This document shows, piece after piece, positions 35,354 to 45,220 of a DNA stretch of 64,000 nt. The notes under the pieces were generated by a model. That model made no database searches. It saw only the letters and a list, made by a program, of their open reading frames with translations, and had not been told where the DNA came from. Origin of the DNA: Pseudomonadota bacterium (GTDB lineage: Bacteria > Pseudomonadota > Gammaproteobacteria > Burkholderiales > Rhodocyclaceae). The position numbers were made by a program, and so were the translations under genes. The stretch covers positions 45,383 through 109,382 of the forward strand of contig JAJZSW010000001.1 in NCBI GenBank assembly GCA_021849505.1, given 5' to 3'. Numbering within the stretch: position 1 is the stretch's first letter; each line of letters starts with the position of its first letter.

Positions 35354-38300
35354 TCAATCCGCAAGCGCGGCCTGCAAGGCGGCGACCAGCCTTGGCAGGC
35401 GTTCGGTGAGCAGCGCCAGGGCTTCTTGTGCCGCAGCGCGGTCGCCACGCTTGAGAGCGGCATCCAGTGCGCCGGCGAGTTCGTGGATGGGCAGCGCGCC
35501 GACATTGCCGGCCGTGCCCTTGAGGGCATGGGCGAGCTTCTCTGCGCCGGCCAGGTCGTCTTGTCCGATCAATGCGCTGAGGCCTTGCGCGTCATTGCCA
35601 TGCCCATCGACGAAGAGTTTGAGGAGACTCCGATAGCTGTGCAGCTTGCCGCGCATCACCCTTAGCCCTGCTTCAATGTCGAGATCGGGAATCGCCGCCA
35701 GGCGGGCGCGCAGCGCTGTGTCGGCATCGTCCGCCGGCGGCGCCTCTGTGGGTGCCGTCCCGCCAGCAACGATTTTTGCCGCGCAGGCCGGGAGCCACTT
35801 GAGCAGGGTGACAAAAAGTGTCCCGGGATCGACCGGCTTGGCGACGTGGTCGTTCATGCCCGCCAGTTTGGCCGTGAAGCGGTCTTCGTCGAAGGCATTG
35901 GCGGTCATCGCCAGGATGGGAATGTCCTTCCAGCCCGGCAGGGCGCGGATGGCGCGGGTGGCATCCAGCCCGTCCAGGTGAGGCATCTGGATGTCCATCA
36001 GCACCAGGTCGTAACGGTGCTGGCGCGCCCGTTCTATCGCTTCAATTCCATCCTCGGCGACATCGACCGCCAGGCCGACGCTATGCAGCAGTTCGAGCGC
36101 GACTTCGCGGTTGATGGGATTGTCTTCGGCGAGCAGCAGGCGGGCGCGTTGCGCGCGTTTGCGCAGGCGCTGGCCGGCGTCGGCAGTCATCGTTTCAGCC
36201 TGCGGCAGGATGCCGCGGCCGCGTTGCAGGCGGGCGGTGAACCAGAAGGTGCTCCCCCGTCCCGGCGTGCTCTCCGCGCCGGCGGTGCCGCCCATGAGCT
36301 CTGCCAGGCGCCGGGTGATGACGAGGCCGAGCCCGGTGCCGCCGTGTTTGCGGGTGGTGGAGGTGTCGGCCTGGGCGAAGGACTGGAACAGGCCGCTGAG
36401 TTGCTCCGGGGCAATGCCGAGGCCGGTGTCGCTGACTTCGAAGCGAACCAGCAGGTCGTCGCCCTTTTCTTCGAGCACTTTGACGGCGAGGGTGATGTGG
36501 CCGCGCTCGGTGAATTTGAGGGCGTTGGTGGCGTAGTTGAGGACGCCCTGGCGCAGGCGCATGACGTCGCCGCGCAGCCATGCGGGCACAGCGTCGGGAT
36601 CGATGCGGATTTCCAGTCCTTTGGCGCGGGCGGCGTCGCCGAGCAGGGAGCGCACATGGTCGAGCACGGCGGAGAGGGCGAAATCGCTATGCTCCAGCTG
36701 CAGTTTGCCGGCCTCGATCTTGGAGATGTCGAGGATGTCATTGATGATGGAGAGCAGGTGCTTGCCGGCGGCGTCGATCTTGCCCAGCCGCTCGGCTTGC
36801 GCCGGCGTGGCCTCGGCGCGCAGCAGGTGGCTGAGGCCGAGGATGGCGTTGAGCGGCGTCCTGATCTCGTGCGACATGTTGGCGAGAAAGCTGCTCTTGG
36901 CCTGGTTAGCGGCTTCGGCGGCGTCCCGCGCCGCCGCCAGTTCCGCATTGGTGTCCTGCAGGGCGCGCGTGCGCTCTTCCACCATGTTTTCGAGATGCGC
37001 CTGGTAGCGGGCCAGTTCCGCCTCGGCATCCTTTTTTGCCGTGATGTCGGAAGCGATGCCAAGGAAGCCGATCACGCTGTCGTTGGCATCGCGGATCTGG
37101 CTGATCGAGAGCATGACCGGAAACCGCCTGCCCGATTTGGCGATGTAGTTCCATTCGTTCTCCTCGGCCTGCCCCAAGGTGGCCCGCGCGACGAGAGCTT
37201 CGAAGCTTGGCTTGATTTCCCGGTCCAGCTCGGCGGACAGTCGCCGCGCCCGCGCCGCGATCTCTTCGTGATCATGCCAGATCGCCGGCGTCTGCTTGCC
37301 GACCACCTCGCCGGCCGCATAGCCGAGCATCCGTTCCGCGGCATGGTTGAAGCTGGTGACGCGACCGTCCAGGTCGGTCGCGATGATGGCGTAGTTGGCG
37401 CCATCCAGGATCGCCTGGCGCGCGGCCGTCAGCCCGCGAATTTCGCTGTCGGCATGCAGTTGCTGGATCTCGGTGCGGCGAAAGACCGCCAGACCGATCA
37501 GCACCATCACCGCAAGCAGCGCAGAAGGCATGAGGATGCGTTTTTTCCAGGCCGCCAGCACGGTTTCGCGTCCCACGCCCACCACGGTCCAGAGTTCATG
37601 CCCGTCCATGTATTCAGCGCTGACCAGCATATTGTCGTGTGGCAGCAGGCGGCTTGCCTTGGTCTGGATGAAACCGAATCCCTCGCCCAAATCGCGGAAC
37701 GCCTGGATATGGGCACTCCCCTCGGGTGCGCCAAAAAACTTGTGCAATTCCTCCGTGCTGAAATCCGTCGGCAGCGGTGCCGCAAACACGCCATGGCCGT
37801 CGTCGCGCAGGATTAGAACGTGCAGGTCCGCGGGCAGCTTCATGTTGGCCCAGGCCACGCTGTCGCTTTGCAGGCTGTAGCCGGCCGCCATGACGGCGGC
37901 AACCTGGCCGTCCGGGCCGATGATCGGAGCGCGGATCGGGATTACCCACTGGCCGAGCTGCTTCATCAGGTAGGGGCGGCCGATGATGAAACGCCGGGTG
38001 CTGACGGTCTTCTCGAAGGAATCGCGCACATCGGGATTCGCCATCAGGTTGGGCAGGCGCGTTCCGGCCGGAAGCCCGCTGACGAGCATCAGCTGCCCGT
38101 CCGGCCGTGCCAGGCCGAAGCCGACAAACCCGCGGTCCACGCCGTGCATGCGCTCGATCAGGGCGCGGCCCTTTTCCGGTTCCTCGAGGGCTCCCTGCGC
38201 CACCAGCTCGCCGCCCATGCCGACCAGGATAGCCTCGTGGTGCTTCACCGTCATGCGCACGCTTTGCGACAGCAGAGAAACGTGATGCTTCAGATCCTTC

Positions 38301-38476
38301 TCGAAACCGCTGACCGTTTCCTGCCAGAGCATGACCAGCGTCACGACATAGACCGTGACGCCGAGCATGACAAAGATCCCGAACAGCCTGCGCAGGTGAT
38401 GGACGCCTTGCGATGCAGGCTTGTCCGGGTTCCGGGCGATCAGCGTGTCAGCAGAGGATTCGTTATCCCGAGGCAT
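35354..38476 (-). CDS. Hybrid sensor histidine kinase with REC and Hpt domains
   Basis: The 1040-residue inner-membrane protein has helix 1 at about 29-50, a periplasmic Cache-like sensor (52-315), helix 2 ([13 protein letters not shown], about 318-335), PAS domain (350-480), coiled coil, HisKA with H536 ([11 protein letters not shown]), HATPase ([15 protein letters not shown]), receiver with D828 ([13 protein letters not shown]) and Hpt with H983 ([10 protein letters not shown]). It can relay phosphate H536-D828-H983, but no separate response regulator is encoded nearby, so the target is elsewhere. The periplasmic peroxiredoxin follows after 36 bases. Confidence 0.93.
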   Translation of the reverse strand: MPRDNESSADTLIARNPDKPASQGVHHLRRLFGIFVMLGVTVYVVTLVMLWQETVSGFEKDLKHHVSLLSQSVRMTVKHHEAILVGMGGELVAQGALEEPEKGRALIERMHGVDRGFVGFGLARPDGQLMLVSGLPAGTRLPNLMANPDVRDSFEKTVSTRRFIIGRPYLMKQLGQWVIPIRAPIIGPDGQVAAVMAAGYSLQSDSVAWANMKLPADLHVLILRDDGHGVFAAPLPTDFSTEELHKFFGAPEGSAHIQAFRDLGEGFGFIQTKASRLLPHDNMLVSAEYMDGHELWTVVGVGRETVLAAWKKRILMPSALLAVMVLIGLAVFRRTEIQQLHADSEIRGLTAARQAILDGANYAIIATDLDGRVTSFNHAAERMLGYAAGEVVGKQTPAIWHDHEEIAARARRLSAELDREIKPSFEALVARATLGQAEENEWNYIAKSGRRFPVMLSISQIRDANDSVIGFLGIASDITAKKDAEAELARYQAHLENMVEERTRALQDTNAELAAARDAAEAANQAKSSFLANMSHEIRTPLNAILGLSHLLRAEATPAQAERLGKIDAAGKHLLSIINDILDISKIEAGKLQLEHSDFALSAVLDHVRSLLGDAARAKGLEIRIDPDAVPAWLRGDVMRLRQGVLNYATNALKFTERGHITLAVKVLEEKGDDLLVRFEVSDTGLGIAPEQLSGLFQSFAQADTSTTRKHGGTGLGLVITRRLAELMGGTAGAESTPGRGSTFWFTARLQRGRGILPQAETMTADAGQRLRKRAQRARLLLAEDNPINREVALELLHSVGLAVDVAEDGIEAIERARQHRYDLVLMDIQMPHLDGLDATRAIRALPGWKDIPILAMTANAFDEDRFTAKLAGMNDHVAKPVDPGTLFVTLLKWLPACAAKIVAGGTAPTEAPPADDADTALRARLAAIPDLDIEAGLRVMRGKLHSYRSLLKLFVDGHGNDAQGLSALIGQDDLAGAEKLAHALKGTAGNVGALPIHELAGALDAALKRGDRAAAQEALALLTERLPRLVAALQAALAD

Positions 38477-38531
38477 AGGTAGTGTCGCGCTTGCTCAACC
38501 CTTTTTACTTGAGCGCATGCTACACGAATCC

Positions 38532-39134
38532 CTAAAACGCCATGTAGCGGCCGGGCTTGTGATTGACGGCGAGCGCGAAGTTGAGCAGCACGGCGCCGAG
38601 CACCGAGGCGGCCAGCACGAGCGGTGGTACGACGAAGGTTCCGCAGAGCAGGATGGCGATGTCCAGCCCCATCTGCAGCTTGCCGGCGCGCCAGCCGAAA
38701 TGTTCCTGCAGCCAGAGCACCAGCACGTTGATGCCGCCGAGGCTGGCGCGATGGCGGAACAGGATCACCATGCCGACGCCGATCAGCAGCCCGCCGGCGA
38801 TGGCGGCGAAGAACGGATCGATGCGGGCGATCGAAAAGACCTGCGGCAGCAGTTCGCTCGCCAGCGCGACGAGGCAGACGGTGGCCAGCGTCTTGAGCGT
38901 GAACTCCATGCCCATGCGTTTCACGGCGAGCCAGTAGAAGGGCAGGTTGATGAGGAAGAGCGTGAGGCCGAAGTTCGCGCCGGTGGCGTAATGGATCAGG
39001 AAGCTGATGCCGACGGCGCCGCCGGTGAGCAGCCCGGCGCTCTTGAAAAAGCTGATGCCGATGGCGACGATCAGGGCGCCGGTGAGGATGCCCTGGAAGT
39101 CATCGAAACGGGAGTGCTTCGCGGCCCGCGTCAC
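38532..39134 (-). CDS. YitT-family membrane protein
   Basis: The 200-residue protein has five or six helices: FQGILTGALIVAIGISFFKS, AGLLTGGAVGISFLIHYATG, FGLTLFLINLPFYWLAVKRM and ASLGGINVLVLWLQEHFGW, the YitT/YczE-type pattern with TGGAVGIS. Function unknown. A GTG start at 39134 overlaps the ackA stop (GTGA), so they are translationally coupled. Confidence 0.82.
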   Translation of the reverse strand: MTRAAKHSRFDDFQGILTGALIVAIGISFFKSAGLLTGGAVGISFLIHYATGANFGLTLFLINLPFYWLAVKRMGMEFTLKTLATVCLVALASELLPQVFSIARIDPFFAAIAGGLLIGVGMVILFRHRASLGGINVLVLWLQEHFGWRAGKLQMGLDIAILLCGTFVVPPLVLAASVLGAVLLNFALAVNHKPGRYMAF

Positions 39135-40324
39135 CCGAGCAGTTCGTCCGTATGGCGGGCGAGCATCCATTCCTCGTTGGTCGGCAGCACCAGCGCGGCG
39201 ACGCGGCTGGTCGGGCTGCTGATGCGCCCGGCCTTGCCGGCGGTGGTGGTATTGGCGACGGCATCGAAGTCGAGGCCCAGCCAGCCAAGTTGCTGGCACA
39301 CCATCTCGCGCACCGGGGCGGCATGTTCGCCGATGCCGCCGGTGAACACCAGCGCGTCAAGTCCGCCGAGCGCGGCGGCGAGCGAACCGATCTCGCGCAC
39401 GATGCGGTAACAGAACAGGTCGACGGCTTCCTTCGCCTCGGGTTTGTCAGAGGCCAGCAGCACGCGCATGTCGGACGAGATGCCCGACACGCCGAGCAGC
39501 CCCGACTCCTTGTAGAGCAGGTGGGTCAGCGCCTTGACGTCCATGCCGTCGTAGTCCATCAGGTAGAGCAGCACGCCGGGATCGAGCGCACCGGTGCGCG
39601 TGCCCATCATCAGCCCTTCGACGGCGGTGAAGCCCATCGTCGAGGCCTGGCTCTTGCGGCCGACCATGCCGCACATCGAAGCACCGTTGCCAAGATGCGC
39701 GACGATCACCCGGCCGTTCGCGCGCTCGGCATCAAGATGCTGCGGCAGCACGTCGGAGATGAACTCGTAGGACAGGCCATGGAAGCCGTAGCGCCGCACG
39801 CCCTGGGCCGTGATGCGGCGGGGCAGGGCGAACAGCTGCGCGATGGGCGGCTGAGAACGGTGGAACGCGGTGTCGAAGCAGGCGATCTGGGGCACGCCGG
39901 GCATGGCGGCGCGCATCGCCTCGATGCCGGCGAGGTTGTGCGGCTGGTGCAGCGGGGCGAGCGGGATGAACTCCTTGAGACGGGAGAAATGCGCATCGTC
40001 GATCAGGATCGGTTGGGAGTAGCTTTCGCCGCCATGCACGACGCGATGGCCGACACCAGCGATCCGCCAGCCCGATTCGTGATCGCGCAGCCATTTCACC
40101 AGGAAGCCCAGCGCCTGGCGGTGCTGGCCATCGCCGGAGAGCCGCAGATCGTCATCGTCGAGCGACTGGCCCTGGGCATTCATGGCCTTGATGTGCGGAC
40201 GGGCGCCGATGCCGTCGATCTGGCCGACGAGTTCGGGTTTCGCCGGGACGCGATGATCGCGCCGGAACAGGGCGAACTTGATCGAGGACGACCCCGCGTT
40301 GAGGGTCAGCAGCGCTTCAGCCAT
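39131..40324 (-). CDS. ackA: Acetate kinase
   Basis: The 397-residue enzyme interconverts acetyl phosphate plus ADP and acetate plus ATP. Motifs: LTLNAGSSSIKFALF at the N-terminus, HRVVHGGESY, AFDTAFH-type substrate loop (ACFDTAFHRSQP), VAHLGNGASM, GTRTGALDPG and FTGGIGEHAAPVRE. It follows the Pta-type gene by seven bases, giving a complete Pta-AckA route. Confidence 0.97.
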   Translation of the reverse strand: MAEALLTLNAGSSSIKFALFRRDHRVPAKPELVGQIDGIGARPHIKAMNAQGQSLDDDDLRLSGDGQHRQALGFLVKWLRDHESGWRIAGVGHRVVHGGESYSQPILIDDAHFSRLKEFIPLAPLHQPHNLAGIEAMRAAMPGVPQIACFDTAFHRSQPPIAQLFALPRRITAQGVRRYGFHGLSYEFISDVLPQHLDAERANGRVIVAHLGNGASMCGMVGRKSQASTMGFTAVEGLMMGTRTGALDPGVLLYLMDYDGMDVKALTHLLYKESGLLGVSGISSDMRVLLASDKPEAKEAVDLFCYRIVREIGSLAAALGGLDALVFTGGIGEHAAPVREMVCQQLGWLGLDFDAVANTTTAGKAGRISSPTSRVAALVLPTNEEWMLARHTDELLG

Positions 40325-40331
40325 GGCGACC

Positions 40332-41744
40332 TCACTTGCCGGGCTTGCGTTTGGCGTGCGCCATCACGACGGCGATGGCGGTCGAGGCGGTGCGCGTCTG
40401 CGCCGAGTCGGCGCGCGAGGTCAGCACGATCGGCACGCGCGCGCCGAGCACGATGCCGGCGGAGAGTGCGTCGGCGAGGTACTCGAGCTGCTTGGCCAAC
40501 ATGTTGCCCGACTCGATGTCCGGCACGAGCAGGATGTCGGCCTGGCCAGCGACGACGGACTTGATGCCCTTGGTGCGTGCGGCGACGACCGAGATCGCGT
40601 TGTCGAAGGCGAGCGGGCCGTCGAGCAGGCCGCCCTTGATCTGGCCGCGGTCGGCCATCTTGCAGAGCGCGGCAGCGTCGAGCGTGGCCGGCATCTTCGG
40701 GTTGACGGTTTCGACGGCGGCGAGGAGCGCAACCTTCGGCTCGGCGATCTTCAGCATGCGCCCGAGGTCGATGGCGTTCTGGACGATGTCGACCTTGGTG
40801 GCGAGATCGGGGGCGACGTTGACGGCGGCATCGGTGATCATCAGCGGGCGCGGGTAGGTCGGCACGTCCATCAGGAAGACGTGGCTGATGCGGCGCTCGG
40901 TGCGCAGGCCGGTGGCCTTGTCGACGACCTCGCCCATCAGTTCGTCGGTGTGCAGGCTGCCCTTCATGAGCGCCTCGACGAGGCCTTCGCGCGCCAGCGC
41001 GACGCCCGATTCGGCGGCGGCATGGCTGTGCGGCACGTCGAGGAACTGGCAGCCGTAGAGATTCAGGCCCATTTCCTCGGCGAGCTTGCGGATCTTGTCT
41101 TCCGGGCCGACCAGCGTCGGGTCGATCAGCCCGCGATCGCGTGCCTGCAGCGCGCCTTTCAGGGACTCGGTATCGCAGGGGTGGATCACCGCCATCGGGA
41201 TCGGCGTCAGGCCCGCCGTGATTTCGAGCAGATGCTCGTAGCGCGCGGTCTTGGTGGTCGACAGCTTGATCTCGGGCAGGGTGACCTTGGCGCGCTTGAT
41301 CTTCTCGATTGGCGCGATGACCTCGGCGCTGCCGTGGATCACCTGTTCGCCATCCTGGTTCTTGCAATGGCAATCGAAGATGATGTGGTCGTTATGGTCG
41401 AACTTGCGCTTGCAGGTGACGGTGACGGTGAGCGTGTCGCCGATGCGCACGGTGCGGTCGAAGTGCAGGCTCTGATCGACGTAGACGGTGCCGGGACCGG
41501 GAAACTGCGTGCCGAGGATATTGGAGAACAGCATGCCGCCCCACATGCCGTGGCCGACGACTTCGCGGAACTGCGACGAGCGAGCGTACTCGGGATCGAC
41601 ATGGGTCGGATTCATGTCGCCGGAGATGATCGCGAACATCTGGATGTCTTCGGGTCGCAGCGTGCGCGTCAGGCTGGCACTGTCGCCGACCTGGATTTCG
41701 TCGTAGGTGCGGTTTTCGATGGTGTCGACGGGATCAAAGCTCAT
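40332..41744 (-). CDS. MaoC-like hydratase fused to phosphate acetyl/butyryltransferase
   Basis: The 470-residue fusion has residues about 1-150 as a MaoC hot-dog domain (FAIISGDMNPTHVDPEYARS; VVGHGMWGGMLFS; hydratase Asp/His) and residues about 165-470 as a Pta-type acyltransferase (LTPIPMAVIHPCDTESLKGA; FLMDVPTYPRPLMITDAAVN; ILLVPDIESGNMLAKQLEYL). Annotated in relatives as bifunctional enoyl-CoA hydratase/phosphate acetyltransferase. It may link enoyl-CoA or polyhydroxybutyrate flux to acyl phosphate with ackA. A palindrome lies 53 bases upstream. Confidence 0.93.
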   Translation of the reverse strand: MSFDPVDTIENRTYDEIQVGDSASLTRTLRPEDIQMFAIISGDMNPTHVDPEYARSSQFREVVGHGMWGGMLFSNILGTQFPGPGTVYVDQSLHFDRTVRIGDTLTVTVTCKRKFDHNDHIIFDCHCKNQDGEQVIHGSAEVIAPIEKIKRAKVTLPEIKLSTTKTARYEHLLEITAGLTPIPMAVIHPCDTESLKGALQARDRGLIDPTLVGPEDKIRKLAEEMGLNLYGCQFLDVPHSHAAAESGVALAREGLVEALMKGSLHTDELMGEVVDKATGLRTERRISHVFLMDVPTYPRPLMITDAAVNVAPDLATKVDIVQNAIDLGRMLKIAEPKVALLAAVETVNPKMPATLDAAALCKMADRGQIKGGLLDGPLAFDNAISVVAARTKGIKSVVAGQADILLVPDIESGNMLAKQLEYLADALSAGIVLGARVPIVLTSRADSAQTRTASTAIAVVMAHAKRKPGK

Positions 41745-41789
41745 GGCGTGGGTCCTGTAGTGGGTTCCATATGGCGCAGTATTTTCACC

Positions 41790-42584
41790 CTACTTATGTT
41801 GCAATGCAACAATATCAGGAGTTGCGAGAGGATCCTGGCGGTAAAAAAGTCGCAATTGGCGATAAACCGCCGGATACTCGTCGTGCAGGAGGTCAGGGGC
41901 CTCGAAAAAGACTTCGCTGGCGACGGCGAAGAACTCCGACGGATGTTCGGCGGCATAGGGATCGATCTCCGTCACCTCGCCGCGTATTTGGGCTACTTTG
42001 ACACGGCGGCAGAAATCCTCGTAAGCCGCTGAAAATGCGGCAGTCCAGTCTTCACGGCGCATGTCGGCATGCAAGGCCGGCATGCCGTCGACCGCGCCGT
42101 TCGCCATGTCCAGCTTGTGGGCGAACTCGTGAATGACGATGCTGACGTCGCCGATCTCGTCCAGGTTCGGAAACCACGACAGCAGCACCGGCCCGCCTTC
42201 CCAGGCCTCGCCGAGGACCGGGTCCTCGTATTCATGGACGATGCCATCTTCATCGACGACCTGGCGCGGGATCACGAAATCGCCGGGATAGACGACGATG
42301 CCCACCCAGCCGCGGTACCAGTCGAGGCCGAGGTTGAGGATCGGCAGGCAGGCCTGCAGGGCGATGGACAGCTGGATGGCGGCCGTGAGCTGCAGGCCCG
42401 GGGCGGCGCTCCATTCCTTTTCGGCGATGAAGGCGCGGGCCAGTTCGCGCAGGCGCAGGCGCTCGTCGTCAGTGAGCCGGTCGAGGAAGGGCAGGCAGTA
42501 TTCGGCGTCCTGCCACTGGGCTGCGGTGATTTCGAGCTGGCTGGCGGCACGCTGCCGCCGCCAGTTGCGCCAGGCGCCGAGCAA
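41790..42584 (-). CDS. mtfA: MtfA-like zinc metallopeptidase
   Basis: The 264-residue protein has the zinc motif VIHEFAHKLDMANG (HExxH) and the downstream glutamate in EHPSEFFAVASEVFFEAP. E. coli MtfA interacts with the repressor Mlc and is a peptidase. The start is TTG at 42584; a stop codon five codons upstream rules out a longer N-terminus. The last codons contain a 15-bp palindrome. Confidence 0.9.
   Translation of the reverse strand: MLGAWRNWRRQRAASQLEITAAQWQDAEYCLPFLDRLTDDERLRLRELARAFIAEKEWSAAPGLQLTAAIQLSIALQACLPILNLGLDWYRGWVGIVVYPGDFVIPRQVVDEDGIVHEYEDPVLGEAWEGGPVLLSWFPNLDEIGDVSIVIHEFAHKLDMANGAVDGMPALHADMRREDWTAAFSAAYEDFCRRVKVAQIRGEVTEIDPYAAEHPSEFFAVASEVFFEAPDLLHDEYPAVYRQLRLFYRQDPLATPDIVALQHK
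41797..41811. promoter_or_regulatory. TGTTGCA-A-TGCAACA palindrome upstream of the MaoC/Pta gene
   Basis: A 15-bp perfect palindrome with a TGCA core, 53 bases before the MaoC/Pta start on the same strand and inside the end of mtfA. TGC/GCA-rich dyads are known operators of PhaR-type regulators, which fits the acyl-CoA function of the downstream gene. Unproven. Confidence 0.4.
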
Positions 42585-42616
42585 GGGGGCGTCCTAATGG
42601 TGGCGGCGAGCCGGCC

Positions 42617-42642
42617 GTGCCGTCCCGCCAGCGCCGACTTTC
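42617..42642 (-). repeat. Dispersed 25-bp repeat, copy 7 (intergenic)
   Basis: Minus-strand GAAAGTCGGCGCTGGC then GGGACGGCAC, full consensus. It lies between the mtfA start and the ppiC-like stop (42649), six bases after that stop on the minus strand. Confidence 0.85.
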
Positions 42643-42648
42643 GGCGGA

Positions 42649-43422
42649 TTATTCGACCTTGGCCTTGGCGCGCAGGTCGAGGATGTGCTTCTCGACGGTC
42701 ATCTGGCGCATGCGCTGGACGATCTGCGGCTTGACGTCGTCGAAGTTGGGCGCCTTCAGTTCGCGCACGTCGTCGAGCTGGATGACGTGCCAGCCGAAGC
42801 TGCTCTGTACCGGGGCTTCGGTGTATTTGCCCTTGGCCAGCTTGGTCATCGCCTCGGCGAACGGCGGCACGTAGCTCGACTTGTTGGCCCAGCCGAGTTC
42901 GCCGCCCTTGTCCTTGGAGCCGGGGTCCTTCGAGGCCTTGGCCAGCTCCTCGAACTTTTCGCCCTTCTTGAGCTTTTCGATGATGCCCTTTGCATCCTCT
43001 TCCTTGTCGACGAGGATATGGCGGGCCTTGTATTCCTTGTCGCCGAGCGCGCCCTTGAGGTTGTCATATTCCTTCTTGACGTCGTCGTCGCTGATCTTGA
43101 CGCCGCGCGCGAACTCGTTGAGGTAGGCGCCAATCAGCACACCCTGGCGCGCCAGTTCGACCTGGGCCTGGACATCGGATTTCTTGTCCATGCCCTTGGC
43201 GACGGCGGCCTGCGCGAGGACTTCGCGGCGCACCAGTTCCTCCTTGACGGCGGCTTCGAGCTCGGGGGTCTTGGCCTGACCCTGCGCCAGCTGGTTGGCC
43301 ATCAGGACTTCCGCTCGGTTGGCGGGAATGGCCTTGCCATTGACCTTGGCAATCTGGGCATGGGCGATGGCGGGAGCAGTGGCGAGGGCGAGCAGCGACA
43401 GGGAAATCAGGGCACGTTTCAT
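42649..43422 (-). CDS. Periplasmic parvulin-type peptidyl-prolyl isomerase
   Basis: The 257-residue protein has a signal peptide (MKRALISLSLLALATAPAIA, HA), an SurA-like N-terminal helical region, and a parvulin domain (YKARHILVDKEEDAKGII; FEELAKASKDPGSKDKGGEL; VQSSFGWHVIQLDDVRE). It assists folding of envelope proteins. Part of the ppiase-bolA-yciI cluster, 19 bases after bolA. Confidence 0.94.
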   Translation of the reverse strand: MKRALISLSLLALATAPAIAHAQIAKVNGKAIPANRAEVLMANQLAQGQAKTPELEAAVKEELVRREVLAQAAVAKGMDKKSDVQAQVELARQGVLIGAYLNEFARGVKISDDDVKKEYDNLKGALGDKEYKARHILVDKEEDAKGIIEKLKKGEKFEELAKASKDPGSKDKGGELGWANKSSYVPPFAEAMTKLAKGKYTEAPVQSSFGWHVIQLDDVRELKAPNFDDVKPQIVQRMRQMTVEKHILDLRAKAKVE

Positions 43423-43441
43423 GGGTTTTCCGGAAATGAGG

Positions 43442-43708
43442 TTAGGGTTTGATCTCGTCGGGGGTCTTGGCGGTAATGCTGAGCGCATGGATGCGCTGCT
43501 GTGCCAGATCGCCAATGGCATCATACACCAGGCGGTGGCGCTGCATCGTCGACAGGCCGGCAAAACGCGGCGCGACGATGCGCACGGCGTAATGGCCGCC
43601 TTCCCTGGCGCCGGCATGCCCGGCATGTTGGGCGCTGTCGTCACGGATGTCGAGCTGGCTGGGCTCCAGCACGGCGAGGCGGGCGCGGATCAGTTCGACC
43701 GTGCTCAT
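43442..43708 (-). CDS. BolA-family protein
   Basis: The 88-residue protein has the BolA fold: [20 protein letters not shown] and [20 protein letters not shown], with the conserved HRLVY region. BolA proteins work with monothiol glutaredoxins in iron-sulfur handling and stress. Overlaps yciI by four bases (ATGA). Confidence 0.92.
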   Translation of the reverse strand: MSTVELIRARLAVLEPSQLDIRDDSAQHAGHAGAREGGHYAVRIVAPRFAGLSTMQRHRLVYDAIGDLAQQRIHALSITAKTPDEIKP

Positions 43709-44004
43709 AGCAGCACTTTCTTGAAGGGCTTGACGACTACATTGGCATAAACGCCGGCGGCGACGTAGGGGTCCGCGTCCGCCCAGGCCTGCGCGTCGGT
43801 CAGCGAGGGAAACTCGGCAACGATCAGGCTGCCGCTGAAACCGGCCGGGCCGGGATCCGGGCTGTCGATGGCCGGGCAGGGGCCGGCCAGGACCAGCCGG
43901 CCGGCGGCAGCCAGTGCCTGCAGGCGTTCGAGGTGAGCGGGGCGGGCGGCCAGGCGCTTGTCCAGCGTGCCGGGGTTGTCGAGACCGTGGATCATGTAGA
44001 GCAC
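43705..44004 (-). CDS. YciI-family protein
   Basis: The 99-residue protein has the YciI pattern with [20 protein letters not shown] and [20 protein letters not shown], then [20 protein letters not shown] His-Asp pair in this family suggests enzymatic activity, but no function is established. Start is GTG (44004). Confidence 0.9.
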   Translation of the reverse strand: MLYMIHGLDNPGTLDKRLAARPAHLERLQALAAAGRLVLAGPCPAIDSPDPGPAGFSGSLIVAEFPSLTDAQAWADADPYVAAGVYANVVVKPFKKVLL

Positions 44005-44036
44005 TAAGAAGTTTCCTTTTCAAGGCCGACTGGGGT

Positions 44037-44720
44037 TTAACTGAAATACTCCTGCAGGCCATGGCCAGTGAGTTTTTCTGTTGCGCGGGATAAATAATAT
44101 ATGGCAAAGATCATCATCGCCATTGACGGTAGTGCTATGAATGGATAACTGAGCAAGGCCAGTCGGCCAAGCTCTTCGTTGAATGCGGGTGTTCCAGCTG
44201 GGCTGACGACTATGTAGGTGGCCAGGAAGTAATTCATGACCGATGAAAAAAAGAAGGTTCCGCTCAACATCCATGTCGCATGCATCAGGCGGGTTTCGAA
44301 TGCCTGGATTGCTCCATGACTTTCCAGTCTTTCCTGCAAGCGTGCCAGATCAATGATGGACGGATTGAGCAGAATGGTCTTGACCAGCGGATAGCGCGTA
44401 TAGGTCGAACCCAATACGGCCAGGCCGATCAGGCCGGGAACGGCGGCTTCTTTGACGGCCAGCCAGCGAGTATCCAGTTCCAGCAGTCCGATACCGCCGG
44501 TAAGCAGCGTGCTAACGATACCCAGTACAGCGAAGACATTGATCTTCCGGCGCTTCCAGAAGTCGCGAATCCCCCAGCCAAGCGGAAAACTTAACGCTAG
44601 CAGCAAAGCGTTCACCGGGCCCAGATCTGTCGGGTCTGACAGCTTCATAAGTATCAGCGCAGGAATGATCAGGGTGATCGTCAGCTCAACCAAGGGGTTG
44701 GACTTAGCAGTATCCGCCAT
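44037..44720 (-). CDS. Polytopic membrane protein (VC0807-like)
   Basis: The 227-residue protein has about six helices: LVELTITLIIPALILMKLSD, LLLALSFPLGWGIRDFWKRR, FAVLGIVSTLLTGGIGLLEL and others. The layout with GWGIRDF-RRKINVFAVLG fits the VC0807 family. Codon use is AT-richer than neighbours. In many betaproteobacteria this position between msrB and yciI/bolA is held by the septation protein YciB, so this may be a replacement. Function unknown. Confidence 0.65.
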   Translation of the reverse strand: MADTAKSNPLVELTITLIIPALILMKLSDPTDLGPVNALLLALSFPLGWGIRDFWKRRKINVFAVLGIVSTLLTGGIGLLELDTRWLAVKEAAVPGLIGLAVLGSTYTRYPLVKTILLNPSIIDLARLQERLESHGAIQAFETRLMHATWMLSGTFFFSSVMNYFLATYIVVSPAGTPAFNEELGRLALLSYPFIALPSMAMMIFAIYYLSRATEKLTGHGLQEYFS

Positions 44721-44810
44721 ATTATTTAGATCGAATTACTTTGTAGGAGGGGTGGCACTGAATGGAGCGGCCGCGGGTCAGCAAACAGGGGGGGCAACGG
44801 GGAAGGCAGT

Positions 44811-45200
44811 TTACCCGGCTTGAAAGGTCAGGGAGGCCGAGTTGATGCAGTAGCGCAGCCCGGTTGGCCGCGGGCCGTCGGGGAAGACGTGGCCGAGGTG
44901 GGCGCCGCATTGCTTGCACATGACTTCGGTGCGGATCATGCCATGGCTGGTGTCGCGCGCCTCAGTGATGTTTTCCGGCACCTGCGGCTGCCAGAAACTG
45001 GGCCAGCCGCAGCCGGCGTCGAATTTGTGCGCGGCGTCGAACAGCGGGGCGCCACAGCAGACGCAGAGATAGGTGCCGGGGTCGGTCGTGTTCCAGTACG
45101 CTCCAGTGAAGGGGCGCTCCGTGCCCTTCTCGCGCGTCACGTAATACTGCTCGGGCGTGAGTTTGGCCTTCCAGTCGGGGTGCTTATAATCGTTTTCCAT
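44811..45200 (-). CDS. msrB: Peptide-methionine (R)-S-oxide reductase MsrB
   Basis: The 129-residue enzyme repairs oxidised methionine. It has zinc CxxC pairs ([11 protein letters not shown] and [14 protein letters not shown]), GCGWPSFW and the catalytic Cys in [13 protein letters not shown]. No signal peptide, so it is cytoplasmic. The ribosome site is weak (AGAGAGAAAA before ATG). Divergent from the DadA-like gene by 20 bases. Confidence 0.96.
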   Translation of the reverse strand: MENDYKHPDWKAKLTPEQYYVTREKGTERPFTGAYWNTTDPGTYLCVCCGAPLFDAAHKFDAGCGWPSFWQPQVPENITEARDTSHGMIRTEVMCKQCGAHLGHVFPDGPRPTGLRYCINSASLTFQAG

Positions 45201-45220
45201 TTTTCTCTCTGTATGTTGGC

